NCBI GenBank assembly: GCA_011032825.1
Contig: JAADJZ010000014.1
Coordinates: forward strand, 496,001 to 560,000
Direction: 5' to 3'
Source: Massariosphaeria phaeospora
Lineage: Eukaryota > Ascomycota > Dothideomycetes > Pleosporales
DNA: 64,000 nucleotides
Shown: positions 10,052 through 20,805 of the stretch, in pieces
Position numbering within the stretch: the stretch's first letter is position 1
How the letters are laid out: each line of letters begins with the position of its first letter
Notes under the pieces: generated by a model
What the model saw: the letters and a program-made list of their open reading frames with translations, nothing else
What the model was told of the DNA's origin: nothing
Database searches by the model: none
Translations under genes and position numbers: made by a program

Positions 10052-12203
10052 ATGCCAAACAACCAATCTCAAAGAAGGGTCCAGTTCTCCAGCTGTGATG
10101 CCTGCCGCCACTCCCGCGTTGCGTGCGACGCGTCGAAACGCGGCCATCGGCCTGACAAAGCCAGATGGCGCGGATACTGTTCAAGATGCTCAAGAAGGAA
10201 ACTCGCATGTACATTCGAGGTAAGGGGTTCGGTTGTCTTTATCTTCAAGGTCGAGGAAGCATGCATGGCATTGATAACAAGACATAGTGGATAAACAACG
10301 TAAAGAAGAAACCTACAGACTCAGTTGAAGTCCCCAAATCTTCCCCACTCGAGATTGCGACCAGTGTAACTAGTCCTAGTGAGTCTAGTGACTGCATAAC
10401 CGTCCACGACGAAGGCGAGACTTTCACCGACGTAGAACAGAGAACCCAGTAAGTATGCTACAACACTGCCAATGCTGCTGTTGAATACCGTGTTGATTTT
10501 GGAATTAGTTCACTATTAACAGAGTCGGGAACTACTGAACCAGCACCGGATCTTGATCGTCTGCCTAGTTCACCAGCCAACTCGACCGATGCTTTCTTGA
10601 CACAGTTGTCTCAGCGAATATTCCAATCCGGATTTGAAACGATATTTGGTCTCTCAATTGGTAGATATGGCTGTCCGCTAGTGTATGTCGATGGTTGGCG
10701 AGTTGCACAATGGAAGCACTATCTAATATAACTAGAAACGATACGACCAGCGACGTTTGCGTTTCAACCACACAGCTTTTCAACCAGCTTGATGTCTATA
10801 TCGACGAAGAATCAGATCGGAAGTGGCCGGGAGACATATCGGAGGCGCCGGTTCGAAGACAGCAGAGGAATGGCCAGATCGACAAGTCTTTACAGTGCGC
10901 GATTCGCGCGTTTTCTGTCCAGTGGCGTCCACTAGTGTCGCAAAAGTACGATGCCCTGAGCGCCGAAAATATCGTCAGAGACTGCTGGCGTGCCGCTAGG
11001 AAAGATATGCTGAAAGTTATCAATCGTCCCTCCTATCGCTCTATCCTAGCGCTATACTTGTTCGCACAGATCCCTACGCCGGTGGGCATCTCCGAGGATG
11101 AAGAACTAGACGGTATCAGCGGGCCAGTGTGTATGCAAACTGCAGTTCTACACCTTCAACGGCTTCGAGACCGGAAAGAAAAGTGCCCGTTAAACGGACC
11201 AGGTGTGTGGACCCAAATAGGCGCTTTGGTCGACTGTATTCCTGACAATATTCTTTCAGTGCCCTATCTAGATTCCGAGAGTAGAGCGTACTGGGCAGCG
11301 GTCATATGGGATACACTGAGCTCTTTCGGCTCGAACTTCCGAACTTCTTTGACGTCCGGGTTAAAAGGGGCGTGCTCAGAGCCAGCATGGCGTCTAACGA
11401 GCTCGTTTCTCATAGGATCTTTCCAGCCCATGGCAGAGCACTGGCGCACGCGCGGATTCGGGGTATCTGACGATGTGGTCTGTCAGATCACGGCCGGAGC
11501 GGCCATCTGCACACTTTATGTCTGGAAGAACATCACGTCACTGAAAGAAGCGCTTCGGGAAGGTGTGGATGAAGACGGTGTCCACGTCGCCTGGGAGGCT
11601 CTGCTCGACACTGTAAACATATTTCAGACGACGATCCGCCCCCTTCTCAACAACTGCGAAAGGCGACTCAGCTTTTTAGAACAGCGGAGCCGGCTGAGTT
11701 GGTACCAGGTCAACGTTCAGTATAACCTCGGGATCTTGGTCTTGGTTGATGTGCTGGAGGCCGCTCACCGGTCGGATCTGCTGCTGGAAGTTGCTGCGGC
11801 GAGATTGGACGCTGAGCACGAATCGTTCAATGTGCTGAAGTTCGGTATAGAGAGCACTTACACAATTCCCGGAGCTGGGGAGAACTCGAATGGTGCCTCG
11901 CAATGTGGCAGTACTACTGAGTTCGCCGGACGGCCGGTCACTGTGCCATTGATCGCCATTGACCCGTATCCACACTATGTAGTTGATTCCGTGCTGCTCA
12001 TGAATAAGGACATTCACCGCAAGTTTCGCCAAGGCACAATCACACACGAGGCTCACTCCTACCTCTCAACAATACTACTCCAAGCCGTCAGCCAGCTCCC
12101 GCAGTATTCCAAGTCCGTGCACGCTGCTCGGGACGACTTGCAGCAGTCACTTCAAGATTTCGCCAGATGCCTCCAATCAGAAGCCCGGAACGAACAATCG
12201 TAA
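10052..12203 (+). CDS. Zn2Cys6 transcription factor, AlcR-like zinc cluster
   Basis: Spliced model: exons 10052-10219, 10288-10448, 10509-10682 and 10736-12203 (1971 nt, 656 aa); introns are 68, 60 and 53 bp. The N-terminus carries a complete binuclear cluster: Cys15-x2-Cys18-x6-Cys25-x17-Cys43-x2-Cys46-x6-Cys53. The 17-residue loop between the two halves is much longer than in most Gal4-type clusters. It resembles the asymmetric cluster of the Aspergillus ethanol regulator AlcR, as does the following CTF-x-W. The remainder is a long, mainly helical region without a motif I can name; the segment FETIFGLSIGRYGCP is in exon 3. It acts presumably as a nuclear DNA-binding regulator. The target is unknown; the NmrA-like reductase just upstream is the nearest candidate. 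A donor-like GTAAGT overlaps the stop region, so a C-terminal extension cannot be excluded. Confidence 0.85.
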
Positions 12204-12486
12204 GTGAAGTTGCAGCTTGGGAAGCGTGGTTGGAGCCACATCATTGGTCGAGCGTGCACACCGCGCCAAGCATCGTGAGTTCTTTTCACCGCACCTTACC
12301 ACCGCAACGGTGCGACCGAGCCAAGCCGCTAGTGGCAGCGCTGAAGACAAAACCGCTGGTCTGCGCCTTCGACCTCAACTCCAGCCTCTTTTACCTCTCG
12401 CCTCCTCTACACACACTCAGCATTGCGTCCAGCAGCTTTCCGCCTACTCAACTACCAGCTCATTCACCAACCCACACCAATCCAAA

Positions 12487-13200
12487 ATGATGTTCTCGCT
12501 GATCCGAAGCGGCATCTCGGCTTGGGCTTCGATTATGAAGTCCTTCGACGTTGTATGTAGTGCTTTAGCCCACTGTTTCACTAGACCTGTTACTAACGGA
12601 TACGCGTAGGAGATGAAGGGTAGCTACGAGGGCTACACGACGACCGCGCCCTTCGTGTTTAGAAAAAGCATGCCAATTGTTCAGATTCCCGCCCGGGTTT
12701 CCAAACCCTCTCCAATGCCCGTGCAAGTCAACGCCAACGGCGTCAAGAAGCTCCGCGTCGTCAAGAAACCCCGCAAAACCTTCTCTCCAACAGCGCAAAA
12801 GTCACTACTGCGCGACATAGTCGCCTACGACGACCCAACGCCAATGGACTTGGTGACTGAGGTCATCAAGGAAGCAGATGACCTACGGGAGCTGTTCCGC
12901 AAGATGCGGGTCGAGCTGGAGCACTTGGCCCAGCTGGCCAATCTGCAAGACCAAGCGTGCGTGGAGAGGACTTTGGAATTCCTCTCCGACGCCAAAGACG
13001 ACCTCGAGCTGGTGGACCCAGAACTGGGCGTGGGCCTGCACGACTGCTGGGACAGCGAGTATCTCGGGCGCTTCTCCGAGTTTCTGCGAGTGCATGGCAC
13101 GAAAGCCCACTTGAAGCTTAAGCAGAAGACCGACGCGATCGTTCTGATCTTGCAAACGGCGGCACAGGCTGCCAGGCAGTGTAAGGCAGAATACCAATGA
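12487..13200 (+). CDS. Hypothetical 218-aa protein
   Basis: Exons 12487-12552 and 12610-13200 are joined by a 57-bp intron (GTATGT...TACTAACGG...GTAG), giving 218 aa. The first exon supplies a short hydrophobic helix-like N-terminus (MMFSLIRSGISAWASI). The middle is basic (KKLRVVKKPRK), and residues of about 95-200 look helical with many Leu and charged residues. I do not recognise a family. Two ATGs in a row open the frame. CT-rich tracts precede it at about 12360-12480, as in many fungal promoters. The start of this gene is only 283 bp after the regulator's stop. Confidence 0.65.
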
Positions 13201-13304
13201 TGCTATTGTCTATGTGCTAATAACTTTCGCAGAAGCTGCAGCTCCCCTCGTACCTAACGCTCACTATTACTATTTTGCGGATCCTCTCGTCGACCCAGGC
13301 CATA

Positions 13305-15281
13305 TCAGACAATCTGCGAGAGATCCAGCTCGCGAACCCTATCAACGGACTGTCGAAGTGGGGTGGTGGTCCCACTGTTCGGCGCCGACGAATTCTCAGT
13401 CTTTTTGGACGCCTTGAGTCCGTACAGCGTGTCCAGATCCTTCCTCATCTTATACTCCTTTTCCCAGAAGGTCAGCGCGAACCCGCCCGCCGCGACCATC
13501 GTAAACACGATCCATACACATTTCAAGCTTTCAGTAAAGCTATGAATGATCTCCTTTTCCACCACACTACCAAAGCTTCCGACGAAGGCCGACGCCGCGC
13601 GCTGGTATGCCTGGCCATGGGCGAGTTTGGCGCGGGCATCGGCGTTGGAGATGGATGGCAGAAGCTGCGCGAAGCGCACATTGAACACGGCGCCGGGAAT
13701 TGCGACGCCGAAGAGCGAGCCCGTTCCCCGAAGAAACGCCCATGTACCTGACGACGCGCCGTTCGTGGAGTCCGGAAGCTTGACCTGGACGGCTACAAGC
13801 ATGGACGAAATCACGATACCCAGTCCGGCTGCAACAATGAGCTCGAACATCACCCATGCGCCTACAGGCGTGCTCTTCTCTAACATGATGCACAGCCCGA
13901 GGCCTAGAGTCATGGCTGCAAACCCTCCAATATGAATGGCCTTGTACTTGCCAAAGTGCGAGAGCAAGGGACCGCCGACGGCGGCGAGTACCACGACGAT
14001 GAGAGTGCAGGGGAGAACTTCAAGACCTGACTTTGTGGGCGACGAGCCTTTGACTGCCTGGAAGAAGGGCGGCAGGTAGAACTGGAACCCATACGTGATG
14101 AAGCCGTGGAGAACCGTCAAGGTGTACGCAATCTTCGATGTCCGGTTCGAGAAAATCCGGGGCGGCATCATGGGATGTGTGCACCATCGAGAGCGCTCGA
14201 AGAACGGAAAGGCGGCGAATCCCAGGATCCCGAATATCAGCGGCACAACGACCGCAGGATGAGACCATGGGCGCGGTGCTCCGCCAGTGCTGAGAGCCAC
14301 CAGTACCATGATGACCGACGACGTCAGCAGTGTCGTGCCCCAGAAATCCACCTTCTTTAGCTCATCTAGGAGCCTCACATCCCGTCTCTTGATCCCGCCG
14401 CCGACCTTGAGCCAGAAGAACATGACCACAATCGCCACGACACACACGGGGATGTTGATCAGAAAACACCACCGCCACCCCCTCTCGGCGAAGATACCTC
14501 CCAGCAGCGGACCCAGAGTCGTCCCTGTAGCAAACACCATATGCTTGATGGCGAGATACGGGCCTCTTTTGCGCAACGGCACGATATCGCACAGGATCAT
14601 CTCGGCGAACAGATCGATACCGCCCGTGCCCAACCCTTGCACCGTCCGCCCGAAGATCAGCACCGACCCCGAGTTCGCAGCGCCGCAGATCGCACTGCCG
14701 ACCGCGAAGACGGACACGGCCACCATCATCGGATACTTGCGTCCCCACATGTCGCCGAGCTGGCTGTATAGCGGCTGGAAGATGGTGCTCGCGAGCAGGA
14801 ACGCGGTAGCGACCCACGAGAAGTTGGTGCCAAGATCGAGAGCGTGCGAGATGGTTGGCAGTGCCGTGTTGGTCACGCTGCCTTCGAGAGCCGACAGCAA
14901 GAGTGGAATGCACATAGCCGCGAACGAGCGCCAGAATCCTTCGCCGCGTGCCCATTTCTGAGGTGGAGCATGGGAGGGCTCCAGGGGCTGTGGGAGGGGG
15001 GGTGTGGCCCGACTGTGGCGGCGCTGCACCGGTGTCGTTGAGTCGAAGTGCACGGCTTTTCCGGGGTGGATCTCGAGCCGGGAGATCTCTGGGCTTTCGG
15101 TGGAGGCAGTGGCGGACGAGGCAGAGGCGGTGGAGGTTATGGATTCCGTGCTCAGTGTTGAGGCTTCCGATGAGGAGGGCAGGCGAGGCGATACAGGTCG
15201 AGACGCCTCTGAGTCGGTATCTCCATCTCGCTGTGTCGACGAGGGGCTGGTAGAAGTCATGCGTACCGTGCTTGCGCTCAT
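13305..15281 (-). CDS. MFS multidrug/toxin exporter of the DHA2 (14-TM) type
   Basis: Single-exon gene, 658 aa. A Ser/Thr/Pro-rich cytosolic tail of about 115 residues precedes the membrane domain. MFS motif A appears as GDMWGRKYPM (about 176-185) after the second helix, and the exporter-type motif C as GTTLGPLLGG (about 253-262). The helices before it and the NTALPTISHAL stretch near the first helix fit the drug:H+ antiporter-2 family. A short basic tail follows the last helix. It is expected in the plasma or vacuolar membrane, exporting small molecules in exchange for protons; the substrate is unknown. There is no adjacent biosynthetic enzyme that would define the cargo. A long overlapping frame at 14362-15447 is a shadow. 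Confidence 0.92.
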   Translation of the reverse strand: MSASTVRMTSTSPSSTQRDGDTDSEASRPVSPRLPSSSEASTLSTESITSTASASSATASTESPEISRLEIHPGKAVHFDSTTPVQRRHSRATPPLPQPLEPSHAPPQKWARGEGFWRSFAAMCIPLLLSALEGSVTNTALPTISHALDLGTNFSWVATAFLLASTIFQPLYSQLGDMWGRKYPMMVAVSVFAVGSAICGAANSGSVLIFGRTVQGLGTGGIDLFAEMILCDIVPLRKRGPYLAIKHMVFATGTTLGPLLGGIFAERGWRWCFLINIPVCVVAIVVMFFWLKVGGGIKRRDVRLLDELKKVDFWGTTLLTSSVIMVLVALSTGGAPRPWSHPAVVVPLIFGILGFAAFPFFERSRWCTHPMMPPRIFSNRTSKIAYTLTVLHGFITYGFQFYLPPFFQAVKGSSPTKSGLEVLPCTLIVVVLAAVGGPLLSHFGKYKAIHIGGFAAMTLGLGLCIMLEKSTPVGAWVMFELIVAAGLGIVISSMLVAVQVKLPDSTNGASSGTWAFLRGTGSLFGVAIPGAVFNVRFAQLLPSISNADARAKLAHGQAYQRAASAFVGSFGSVVEKEIIHSFTESLKCVWIVFTMVAAGGFALTFWEKEYKMRKDLDTLYGLKASKKTENSSAPNSGTTTPLRQSVDRVRELDLSQIV

Positions 15282-16195
15282 AACTAGAAAGATACGTCGT
15301 GATAAAACGAAGTAGTTGTGTAAATGCGACGTTGGGAGTTGCGGATCGATTCTTCAGCGCAGAGAGAACAGAGCGAGCGATAGATTTTTTCGAATATTGT
15401 GCGTTTAGTATTAAATACATCGAGACTGAAAGTTTTTTCCATATCAAGCTGAGTGAGGGTGAGTGGGTTTGCAGGTTTGGTTCGGGTTATTGTCGCCCAG
15501 GTTTGTGAGCGGGCAGGCACGTCTGATTCCCAACGCGATAGGCAGACTGTTGCTGGGTTTGTGGGCCGGTTTTGCTGGCGCTGGGCCACACCGTCGACTG
15601 AGATCGGAAGGCTTTGCTTGCTGACGATTGTTGAGCAGAGCGTGGTGTTTGAGAATTTGTACAGTGGGCGCGAGGTCGTTTTACCCATGTCCGGATTGGA
15701 CGTGACAGCTACGCGTGCCACGGTACTGCTACCCCATACACTATCACCATCCAGTCGCGGGGCAGCGAGGCATGACGAGATAGCTCAATTGCGCACATTA
15801 GTATTGGGTTATGTCATACGTGGCAATTTTGATAGTTTGGACGGTGGTTCGGATCCAAGACTGAGATGTGTGAGGTTGTATTGCTTGCTTCCCCACACGA
15901 TGTAATGAGAACCCGCATGAGGGTTTGTATATACTCTGGGTGGTAGTGGGCGAGTTTTCAGGAGCGATACACGTATTATGGTGGACCTGAAGTTTCCATT
16001 TCTTTTCCCTTATTGCTATGCCAGCTTCCCAGACTTGGTGTCCACGCACCGCAGAATCTTTGCGTAAACAGACCCATTGGATCCTTCTATTCTTCACAAC
16101 GAAAATAGTTTAGCAGTTCATGGTTTTCCCCTGGCAGATCGAGGCGGCGTGACTGTCTCCTTCCGCTCCTTGTTGCCGCCACGTTTGTTGGTGTC
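15282..16195. other. Intergenic region
   Basis: This is the upstream side of the MFS gene (start at 15281) and the 3' flank of the small gene ending at 16196. It contains AT-rich stretches and no frame I can support as a gene. Confidence 0.5.
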
Positions 16196-16750
16196 CTAGC
16201 CTTGTTGGTCGTCGTCCGGCTCTCCATACACCTCATGGCCATCTTCGTCGATATACGAGACTTGATCCCTGAGCATTATCTTCGCCTCAACCCATGTGAC
16301 CCACCCAGAGAAAGCATGCGCATACTCGTCGTAACTGGCATCTCTAGAGCCGTGCTTGGCCACATGTCTCATAGATGCCGCATGGTAAGCAAGCCCCTCA
16401 ATCATATCCACTCCCTCGACGATCTCAAACGTCCAGCACACATCACCCCAGCCATCACCATCGACATGCGACCACTCCGCCTCGTCCCTGTCCGCCATCA
16501 GAACATCGACTTCATAGGTCTTCTTCCCGTTCTCGCGGGCGTGCGTATGTGTATGGCTGACCCGGATCGGGATGTCGTAGGTTCGGGGGGAGTTGGGGTC
16601 GCGGCGCTGGACGCTAGTGACTTTGACGATGGTTGCGAGTTGGGTTTTGAAAGTTGAGGTTCGAAGGCCCGGGAGCGTCGAATGCAGACCATGAAGCGGC
16701 AGCGGCATCAAGGCGCGCTGGCGGAAAGCTGAAATTGATCTGGAGAACAT
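16196..16750 (-). CDS. Hypothetical 184-aa protein, possible mitochondrial presequence
   Basis: The frame is open from 16915, but the ATG at 16750 is preferred. It starts MFSRSISAFRQRALMP, an Arg/Ser-rich, acid-free stretch typical of mitochondrial targeting sequences. Mature part: a region around TYDIPIRVSHTHTHAREN, then an acidic Trp-rich segment (EWSHVDGDGWGDVCW) and a C-terminus rich in Asp/Glu. No family is recognised. No intron is needed. The upstream frame (to 16915) reads as low-quality sequence. Function unknown. Confidence 0.6.
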   Translation of the reverse strand: MFSRSISAFRQRALMPLPLHGLHSTLPGLRTSTFKTQLATIVKVTSVQRRDPNSPRTYDIPIRVSHTHTHARENGKKTYEVDVLMADRDEAEWSHVDGDGWGDVCWTFEIVEGVDMIEGLAYHAASMRHVAKHGSRDASYDEYAHAFSGWVTWVEAKIMLRDQVSYIDEDGHEVYGEPDDDQQG

Positions 16751-19700
16751 GGCTGCCTGCCCGTGTGTTGCTCGCGTAAGAGTGATGTGAGGCTGTATCG
16801 CAGGAGAGATTGTGAGGCAAATGTTTGATGTTGCGATCCTAGAAGCCAAACTTTTACTTCCAGTGTAACGCCAAAATTCTCTTGTGCAACCATGTCTTCG
16901 GATATCCACCTGCATTGCCGTCTCAGTCTCCGTCCACCAGCCACCAGCCTGTTACGCATAATACCACCGGGGAAAACTTACCAACCACTGACTCATCCCT
17001 CGACGCATGCATACATACACGCAAAAATTACCCCTCTCTTCCTTACTCATCACCTATAACGTTATTCGAGAAAGAAAAAAACGTATATAAGAGACTGTTG
17101 AGAAAAAGAGTATTGAGGACCTCTGTGTCTTTGGAAAAAACCAGAATAGAGGAGAGAGCAAAGAAAAACCAGAAAAAACGGAACGAAGTAGGGATACATG
17201 TGCTGACGAACTTATTGCACTGCCTCCCTCCCATCCAAAGACCTTAACACGCAGGAAGAACGACTATTCCTTTTTCATTCGCGCATGCAGTCGGCCAGTA
17301 GCAGAGCAGCTCGCTGGAAGAAGCTGCTATACATGCTATTCGCAACTGAAGCGGAATGAAAGAGGCGATTCGAGACTCACTCATAATCCTCGCTCGCTGC
17401 TCCCTTTACCCCCTCCTCTCCCCTCTCCTCACCAAAACGCACTCGCGCAAAACGATCAACCCAAAATCAAACCCACCCATGTACCACGCTCCACCACACG
17501 CGCGTGTAACACCGCGCAAAATTAGCGAAGCACACACACACACACGCTACCCATCTGACGCGACCCGCCCAGCGGAAGCGAGCGGGACACAAAAGAAAAC
17601 TAGTGTAGGACGGTGCGTGGTGACCGGAAAATGGGGACGCGGACTAGAGAATAGAGAGTTGTGTAGTTACCGATTTCCGGATATTGGTATGGCGAGTGAG
17701 TGTTCAGTGCAGTACCTAGTTATAGTATGCGAGTAGATATCTATGTATGCATGCGTTGCTCGTACGTTGGAAGGCCCACGGATGGGTAGATTTATTTGTA
17801 GAGACGTCGTGACGTTTACGTCTTCGCGCCCATGCCATGCCATGCCCTCTCTTCCATTCCGCAGAGCCATCTCTTAAAAAGAACACACAACAGCAGCGTC
17901 CATCGCACGCAGGACACTCCACCAAGCAGACAAAAGAAAGAAAACTCAACACTTACCCACGGGAAAACTCCGCGCAAGCTCTCGACTCCTCCACTCATCC
18001 CCAGTGCCAAAAAAAACCCACGTCACCATGCAAATTACCACCACTCACTCTGACGTTTGTCTCACTCTAGCAAGAAAAACTCACCGTTCCGCATTTTCTC
18101 TCCAGCCTTGGAACCAGCCAACCAGCACTCACCACGTCACGCATACTCTTACTGGCACATTTCTCACGCCTGTACGCCTAGACGCCACCCCATCACGCTG
18201 TCATAATAATACTCCTACCTCAATTCTTCCGCAGCCGTCCAGCTCTCCAATGCTCGTCATTGTTCTTGACCTGCGCGCGCGTACATGATGTATGTGTCGT
18301 GTGTTCCTGGATCCGACTGGCAGGTCCTGTACGCCGGTCACGATCACACGTCGCATCGGATGGGCGGACAGACGGACGGACGGCCGGGTGCGTGGGTAGT
18401 ACATGCGGGAACCCACGTTGCGAGAAGGTTTTGTCGGGTAGGGCTAGCTTTTCGCTCTGAGTCCACCGCAAAAGAGTGCAATGACGAGTTTGTCGTGTTT
18501 GCGTCAGCGTTGTTGAGAGTGGACAACACACTTCTTGTCATATCCACTTTCATTCCGAAGATGGTGCCGATCACCACGCGGACTCTGCGCTGCTGCCGGG
18601 ACAAAAGAAAATAGAAATAGTCCGCCTCGATTCCCGTATCGCCCGTCGCGGCGCGGGCGACCAGCGCCGCCAACACAGGAGAGAAACATGCTCGAAACTC
18701 TGCGCTGGCAACCGCAAAGTCCAACAACGTCTGCGACACGATAAAACGCATCTTCAAGTCCCTAAAATCGAAGCCGTGTTCTGGCGACCGGAAGACTCAG
18801 GAGGAGATGACGGCCCCATGCGCGCCCGCCAAACGGTCGCCAATCAGGGACAGGGCAATCCCCACAAAAAGCCGCTCATCGCAATTGCGCGGCGAGCCCC
18901 CCTAGCCAAGACTATGACCGACTCGCGCGCTCCGCGTCGAAAGGGGGCATGTGAAATTTGTGAAATTGTGAATGGAAATGAGCGACCGCCAGGTGGGAAA
19001 CGGCAGGTTGACAGCGGCCCCGGTACCGGACTTTTCGCTGACCGGCACGTCCACATGACACCCACGTCGCCCACGTCACGGCAGCGGTGAATGCGATGCG
19101 CTGCGTCGCCAGGAGTGAGGCCAACCAGACAAACAGCAGCGCAGATGCGCAGCCCAACACGCGCTGTGCCTGCAGCATTTTCGCACCGTACAGGCTGGTG
19201 TGCGCCGCGCCAGACAGCCAGTTGCCGTGCGCAGGGATGCTGAGACGTCCGGACAACGTCGCCGTCGCTAGATTGCGCTGGGCCCAGGTACACCAATCAG
19301 CGCCATTCACTCTCGCGCGATCCACGAGGCGCTAGCCCAGGCACCGGCGCCCATTGGCTGCGTGTGAGATGATGCCATGGCGAGTCTTTTTCGAGACGGC
19401 AGCGCTAGGCCCAGTGCGGCAGGGGGGGATGCACAGGAGATGAGATGGCATCGCAACCCATGTCCGCTGCAGCGACAGGGCCCCCGAGCGCCGGCTGAAG
19501 TTAATCATCCACCGCCTCGCCCTCTCTTCTTCTTCCTCCTTTTCCTCCTCACCGTCCCCATCTGTTGGCTTCTTATACACTTTCCCCACCCTCTTTTGTG
19601 GCAATAGTAGCTCGCGTTCACTCATTCACGCGACTCTTGCTGTTCGTCCTAGTCACTCTTTAACAACACTCATCGACCTTACTGCCGCCCGCCGATAACT

Positions 19701-19758
19701 TAACTCCTCGCTCAACAATCGGATCACTCCATACGATATCTTCAACCAACTCTTCATC
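16751..19758. other. 3.0 kb gap without a supportable gene
   Basis: Many short open frames exist on both strands, but none shows conserved motifs, sensible composition or splice structure. The region has long A-rich and C-rich runs, a CA run near 17529-17544 and a GGAC-type run near 18365-18385. It is upstream of both the minus-strand gene at 16750 and the secreted-protein gene at 19759, so it may hold regulatory DNA or a non-coding transcript. Confidence 0.5.
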
Positions 19759-20805
19759 ATGCGCTACTCTTCCGCTGTTGTGCTGAGCACTCTCGCGATC
19801 GGCCAGGCCGCTGCTGCCAACCTCCGCCATGCTAGCTTCCACGCTCGCCGTCAAGCGTGAGTACTAACTGTCCGGATCTGTGTTCCTCGCTGCAAGTACT
19901 GATCATTGCACAGTGAGGCCAAGCGTGAAATCGAGGGTGTCGACTGGTCAAACGCCGCAGTATACACCGGCGTTGACTTTAACACGCTCAAGTACCCGGG
20001 TCAACCCGAAGCTACTCCTGCCCCCGCGCCTGAGGTCAAGGTCGCCAACGTGGATACCGTTGCCACGCCGACTCCAGCCCCTCCCCCATCTTCCAAGGTC
20101 GAGGAGTCCAAGCCCTCCGAGACCCCGAAGAAAGAGGAAGACAAGAAGGAGGACAGCCCGAGCGGCGGCGTTGTCGGAGACCTTCTCCAAGGCGTCGCGG
20201 ACGTGGCAACCGGCATGGGCATTCAGTATACGACCGACATTTCCAAGGCCAAAAATATCTGGGTCGGCGACGACAGTGACTGGACCACCACCTTCACCAA
20301 CTCAGCCAGCGAACCCGTTGTCGTTTTCTGCTGGGAGAAGAAGCCCGGGGACTTCACGGCCATGACCCTCAACAAACACAAGCCCGCCTTCAACGTCGGC
20401 ATCAAGCCAAACGAGAAAGTTACCGTTGCTTGGGCCGCGGGAGCCTTCGCCTGCGCTCCGGCCTATGGCGACACCAAGATGGCCCAGTTTGGCGCTGTCG
20501 ACAACACTTGGTTTGAGATGAACGTCCACAAGGGCAAGGCCACAAGCGTTTTTAATGTCAGCAGGAACGTCAACCTGAATGGCAACACCATCACGGCTGT
20601 GGGTTCCAAGTGCACCTCCAGCATGGAGAAGTGCTTCTTCAAGTGCATGAACGGCCAGGTGTCCTGTGAGTTTGGTTACACACTCGTTGGCATGAATACC
20701 GATCCTGGCTGCCACGGTGACTACGACCCGGTAATGAAAGGCGACGGTGGTGGATGCCAAATGACTGACGACAGTGACCACGTCGACGTCAATTTCTCCT
20801 CGTAG
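19759..20805 (+). CDS. Secreted protein, Asp f 4-like allergen family
   Basis: Exons 19759-19856 and 19914-20805 are joined by a 57-bp intron, giving 329 aa. A signal peptide is clear (MRYSSAVVLSTLAIGQAAAA), followed by a basic HARRQAEAKR stretch, likely a Kex2-type processing region. Residues of about 70-125 form a Pro/Glu/Lys-rich linker. The C-terminal domain of about 190 residues starts near the segment KNIWVGDDSDWTTTFTN. It has paired cysteines (ACAP, SKCTSSMEKC, KCMNGQVSC, PGC, GGC), so it is probably disulphide-linked. The order WVGDxSDWTxTFTN, then TKMxQFG, then GSKCTS resembles the Asp f 4 allergen family of secreted ascomycete proteins; its biochemical role is not known to me. It acts outside the cell or in the wall. 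Family assignment is from pattern memory. Confidence 0.8.

Noticed and set aside
14362..15447. 361-codon minus-strand frame overlapping the MFS gene
   Set aside because: It is a shifted frame of the MFS coding sequence, Arg-rich and without motifs; the MFS frame has all the family signatures.
17356..19625. Several 60-150 codon frames in the 17-19.7 kb gap
   Set aside because: The frames are rich in His/Pro/Thr or Arg and overlap one another on both strands, without splice structure or recognisable domain.
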